A stretch of 64,000 nt of DNA from Beijerinckiaceae bacterium (GTDB taxonomy: Bacteria; Pseudomonadota; Alphaproteobacteria; Rhizobiales; Beijerinckiaceae), in assembly GCA_947475995.1 (NCBI GenBank), contig CANJNI010000005.1, positions 88,205-152,204 of the forward strand, given 5' to 3'. Of the stretch, positions 62,734 to 64,000 are shown in pieces. The notes under the pieces were generated by a model. It did not search any database, was not told where the DNA came from, and was given only the letters and a program-made list of their open reading frames with translations. How positions within the stretch are numbered: position 1 is the stretch's first letter; every line of letters begins with the position of its first letter. The position numbers were made by a program, and so were the translations under genes.

Positions 62734-63903
62734 ATGGAGACGCGGGTGACGACAGAAATTTTTCAGGGGGCCGCGTCTGCCGACGAAGGCCCCCTTGTCA
62801 TTGCACGACAGGGCTATTTTTTCGTCGGCGGCCAGTATTTCGAAGGCCCGGATGGTCGCTACATGGGCGGTCAGATGTATGTGGAATTCCAGATTCCGCA
62901 AAATCTCATGCAGCCTTATCCGATCGTGTTCTTTTCCGGCGGCGGACAGAGCGGGCTCAATTACACAGGCACGCCCGACGGACGCGAAGGCTGGGCGCAA
63001 TATTTCCTGCGGCGCGGCTACGCAACCTATGTGCTGGACCAGCCGGCGCGCGCACGCTCGCCGTGGCATCCCGAGATGGGAAACCAGACGCGCCATTCCA
63101 CTACGCGCGTTGAACAGCAGTTTACCGCGACGTCGCGCAAGCCCCTTTGGCCGCAGGCGAAGCTGCACATGCAGTTTCCCGGCGCGGGCATTGAGGGTGA
63201 TCCAGCCTTCGATCAGTATTTCGCCCAGAGCTTTCCGTCGCTGGCGAGTTTCGCCCGCCAGCAGGAGCTCAATCGCGATGCGGGCGCGGCGCTGCTCGAC
63301 CGCATCGGGCCCGCGATCCTTCTCACCCATTCACAGTCAGGCACATTCGGCTGGCTGGTGGCGGACGCGCGGCCCGGTCTGGTGAAGGCGATCCTCGCCA
63401 TCGAGCCGTCCGGCCCGCCCGTGCGGGACAATGTAGCGAAGGGCCATCCGGAGTGGTTCGCGGACGGGCCGCAGACGAAGCCTTACGGGCTCACCGCTCC
63501 GCCGCTCGCTTACGACCCGCCCCTGTCGGGGCCGGACGATTTGAAGTTTGTGCGTCAGGACGTGTCGGAAGCCGAAGGCCTCGTGCGCTGCTGGTCGCAG
63601 GCGGAGCCGGCGCGGGAACTGACGAGTTTGCGCGGGATACCGGTTCTGGTTGTGCAGGCAGAAGCCTCCTACCACGCGCCCTACGATCACTGCACGGTCG
63701 CCTATCTGCGGCAGGCCGGCGTCAGCGTGGACTATATCCGGCTTGCCGACCTCGGCATCCACGGCAACGGTCACATGCTGATGATCGAGAAGAACAGCCG
63801 CGAGATAGCGGCTTTGGTGGAGGAGTGGGTAAGAGGGAAAATAACGCCCAAACGGGAGTGTCAGAAATTTTGTGTGCGGGGCCGGTTGACCATCACGAGT
63901 TGA
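62734..63903 (+). CDS. Alpha/beta hydrolase with IS-derived C-terminal end
   Basis: A 389-aa alpha/beta-hydrolase-fold esterase-like protein. The nucleophile elbow is LTHSQSGTFGW, near Ser207 (HSQSG rather than GxSxG). FFSGGGQSGLNYTG resembles an oxyanion loop, and HGNGHMLMIEKNS near 350 supplies the histidine. Up to about VEEWVRGK the sequence looks native. The last residues (RECQKFCVRGRLTITS) are read from the end of the adjacent insertion sequence, so the native stop has probably been lost. Substrate unknown. Confidence 0.82.
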   Translation: METRVTTEIFQGAASADEGPLVIARQGYFFVGGQYFEGPDGRYMGGQMYVEFQIPQNLMQPYPIVFFSGGGQSGLNYTGTPDGREGWAQYFLRRGYATYVLDQPARARSPWHPEMGNQTRHSTTRVEQQFTATSRKPLWPQAKLHMQFPGAGIEGDPAFDQYFAQSFPSLASFARQQELNRDAGAALLDRIGPAILLTHSQSGTFGWLVADARPGLVKAILAIEPSGPPVRDNVAKGHPEWFADGPQTKPYGLTAPPLAYDPPLSGPDDLKFVRQDVSEAEGLVRCWSQAEPARELTSLRGIPVLVVQAEASYHAPYDHCTVAYLRQAGVSVDYIRLADLGIHGNGHMLMIEKNSREIAALVEEWVRGKITPKRECQKFCVRGRLTITS

Positions 63904-64000
63904 CGAACCTTTCGTCGAACATGATGGCGAATTGTGTTTTGGCTTCGCTCCATTCACGTGGCGGCATTTTCCACTCCCCGGCGACCTGACGCAAGACCAG
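63854..64000 (-). mobile_element. Partial IS256-family insertion sequence at the right edge
   Basis: The terminal region begins near 63854 with GGGAGTGTCAGAAATTTTGT and a following GTGCGGGG segment, a sequence typical of IS256-type element ends. It then enters the 3' end of the transposase on the minus strand. The rest of the element and the other end lie outside the window. Confidence 0.7.
63893..64000 (-). CDS. IS256-type transposase, C-terminal 35 residues
   Basis: Only the last 35 codons and a TGA are visible. They read LVLRQVAGEWKMPPREWSEA followed by KTQFAIMFDERFVNS, which matches the tail of IS256/mutator transposases (W-K-x-P-P-x-E-W, then A-K-x-Q-F-A-I-x-F-x-x-R-F). The catalytic core lies to the right of the window. 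Confidence 0.8.
   Translation of the reverse strand: MVLRQVAGEWKMPPREWSEAKTQFAIMFDERFVNS

Overview
The window looks like chromosomal DNA from an alphaproteobacterium of the order Hyphomicrobiales (Rhizobiales). The reasons are its GC-rich composition, a GcrA cell-cycle regulator whose promoter is dense in GANTC sites, an ATP-dependent PckA, a fabA-fabB-fabI set next to infC, and heterotetrameric sarcosine oxidase genes. I cannot assign a genus. It is mostly core and metabolic chromosome. The only mobile DNA seen is a partial insertion sequence at the extreme right edge.

Layout. 0-9.5 kb: a 3'-truncated alpha-2-macroglobulin (minus), a secreted protein with a degenerate trypsin-like domain, a YbhN-type membrane protein, polyphosphate kinase 2, a soluble PhoR-like histidine kinase and gcrA. 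9.8-15.7 kb: a tightly overlapping argD-argF-hslO set, two glutathione transferases and an MFS exporter. 15.7-23 kb (minus): a NikR-like regulator, soxBDAG (sarcosine oxidase) and a ThDP-dependent enzyme. 23.3-31.8 kb: a HugZ-like protein, pckA, an NhaD-type antiporter, polA and an acyltransferase-like membrane protein. 32-34.8 kb: a cysteine-less Asp/Glu-racemase-superfamily protein, an orphan solute-binding protein, trmO and a short ModE-like regulator. 34.8-43.9 kb: a DHA2 exporter, a complete sulfate ABC importer (binding protein, CysT, CysW, CysA), a complete SsuABC/TauABC-like importer and an Rrf2 regulator. 44-51.6 kb: three MFS proteins, a UbiD-family decarboxylase, an alpha/beta hydrolase and a GT4 glycosyltransferase. 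51.7-55 kb: infC (ATT start) and fabA-fabB-fabI. 55.1-61.7 kb: a glycan-type locus with a GT2 membrane glycosyltransferase, a UDP-galactopyranose-mutase-like flavoprotein and two paralogous GT-C-like polytopic proteins. 61.8-64 kb: an LTXXQ periplasmic protein with an Arg/Asp-rich tail, and an alpha/beta hydrolase whose 3' end runs into an IS256-type element.

How the genes work together. The sulfate importer and the SsuABC-like importer form a sulfur-acquisition block. A 12-bp perfect inverted repeat plus a third half-site lies in front of the sulfate operon, and an Rrf2 regulator sits at the other end. argD-argF-hslO and soxBDAG are translationally coupled by stop/start overlaps. The region most likely to hold undescribed biology is 55.1-62.7 kb. 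There, two large membrane proteins share a DDAMRLVQVR loop, an HWSR motif and an HH motif that resemble the layout of STT3/AglB-type lipid-linked glycan transferases, and they flank enzymes able to make lipid-linked sugar donors. Other oddities are a NikR homologue missing two nickel ligands, a pseudo-protease, a racemase-fold protein without catalytic cysteines, and a five-unit 16-bp tandem repeat between divergent promoters.
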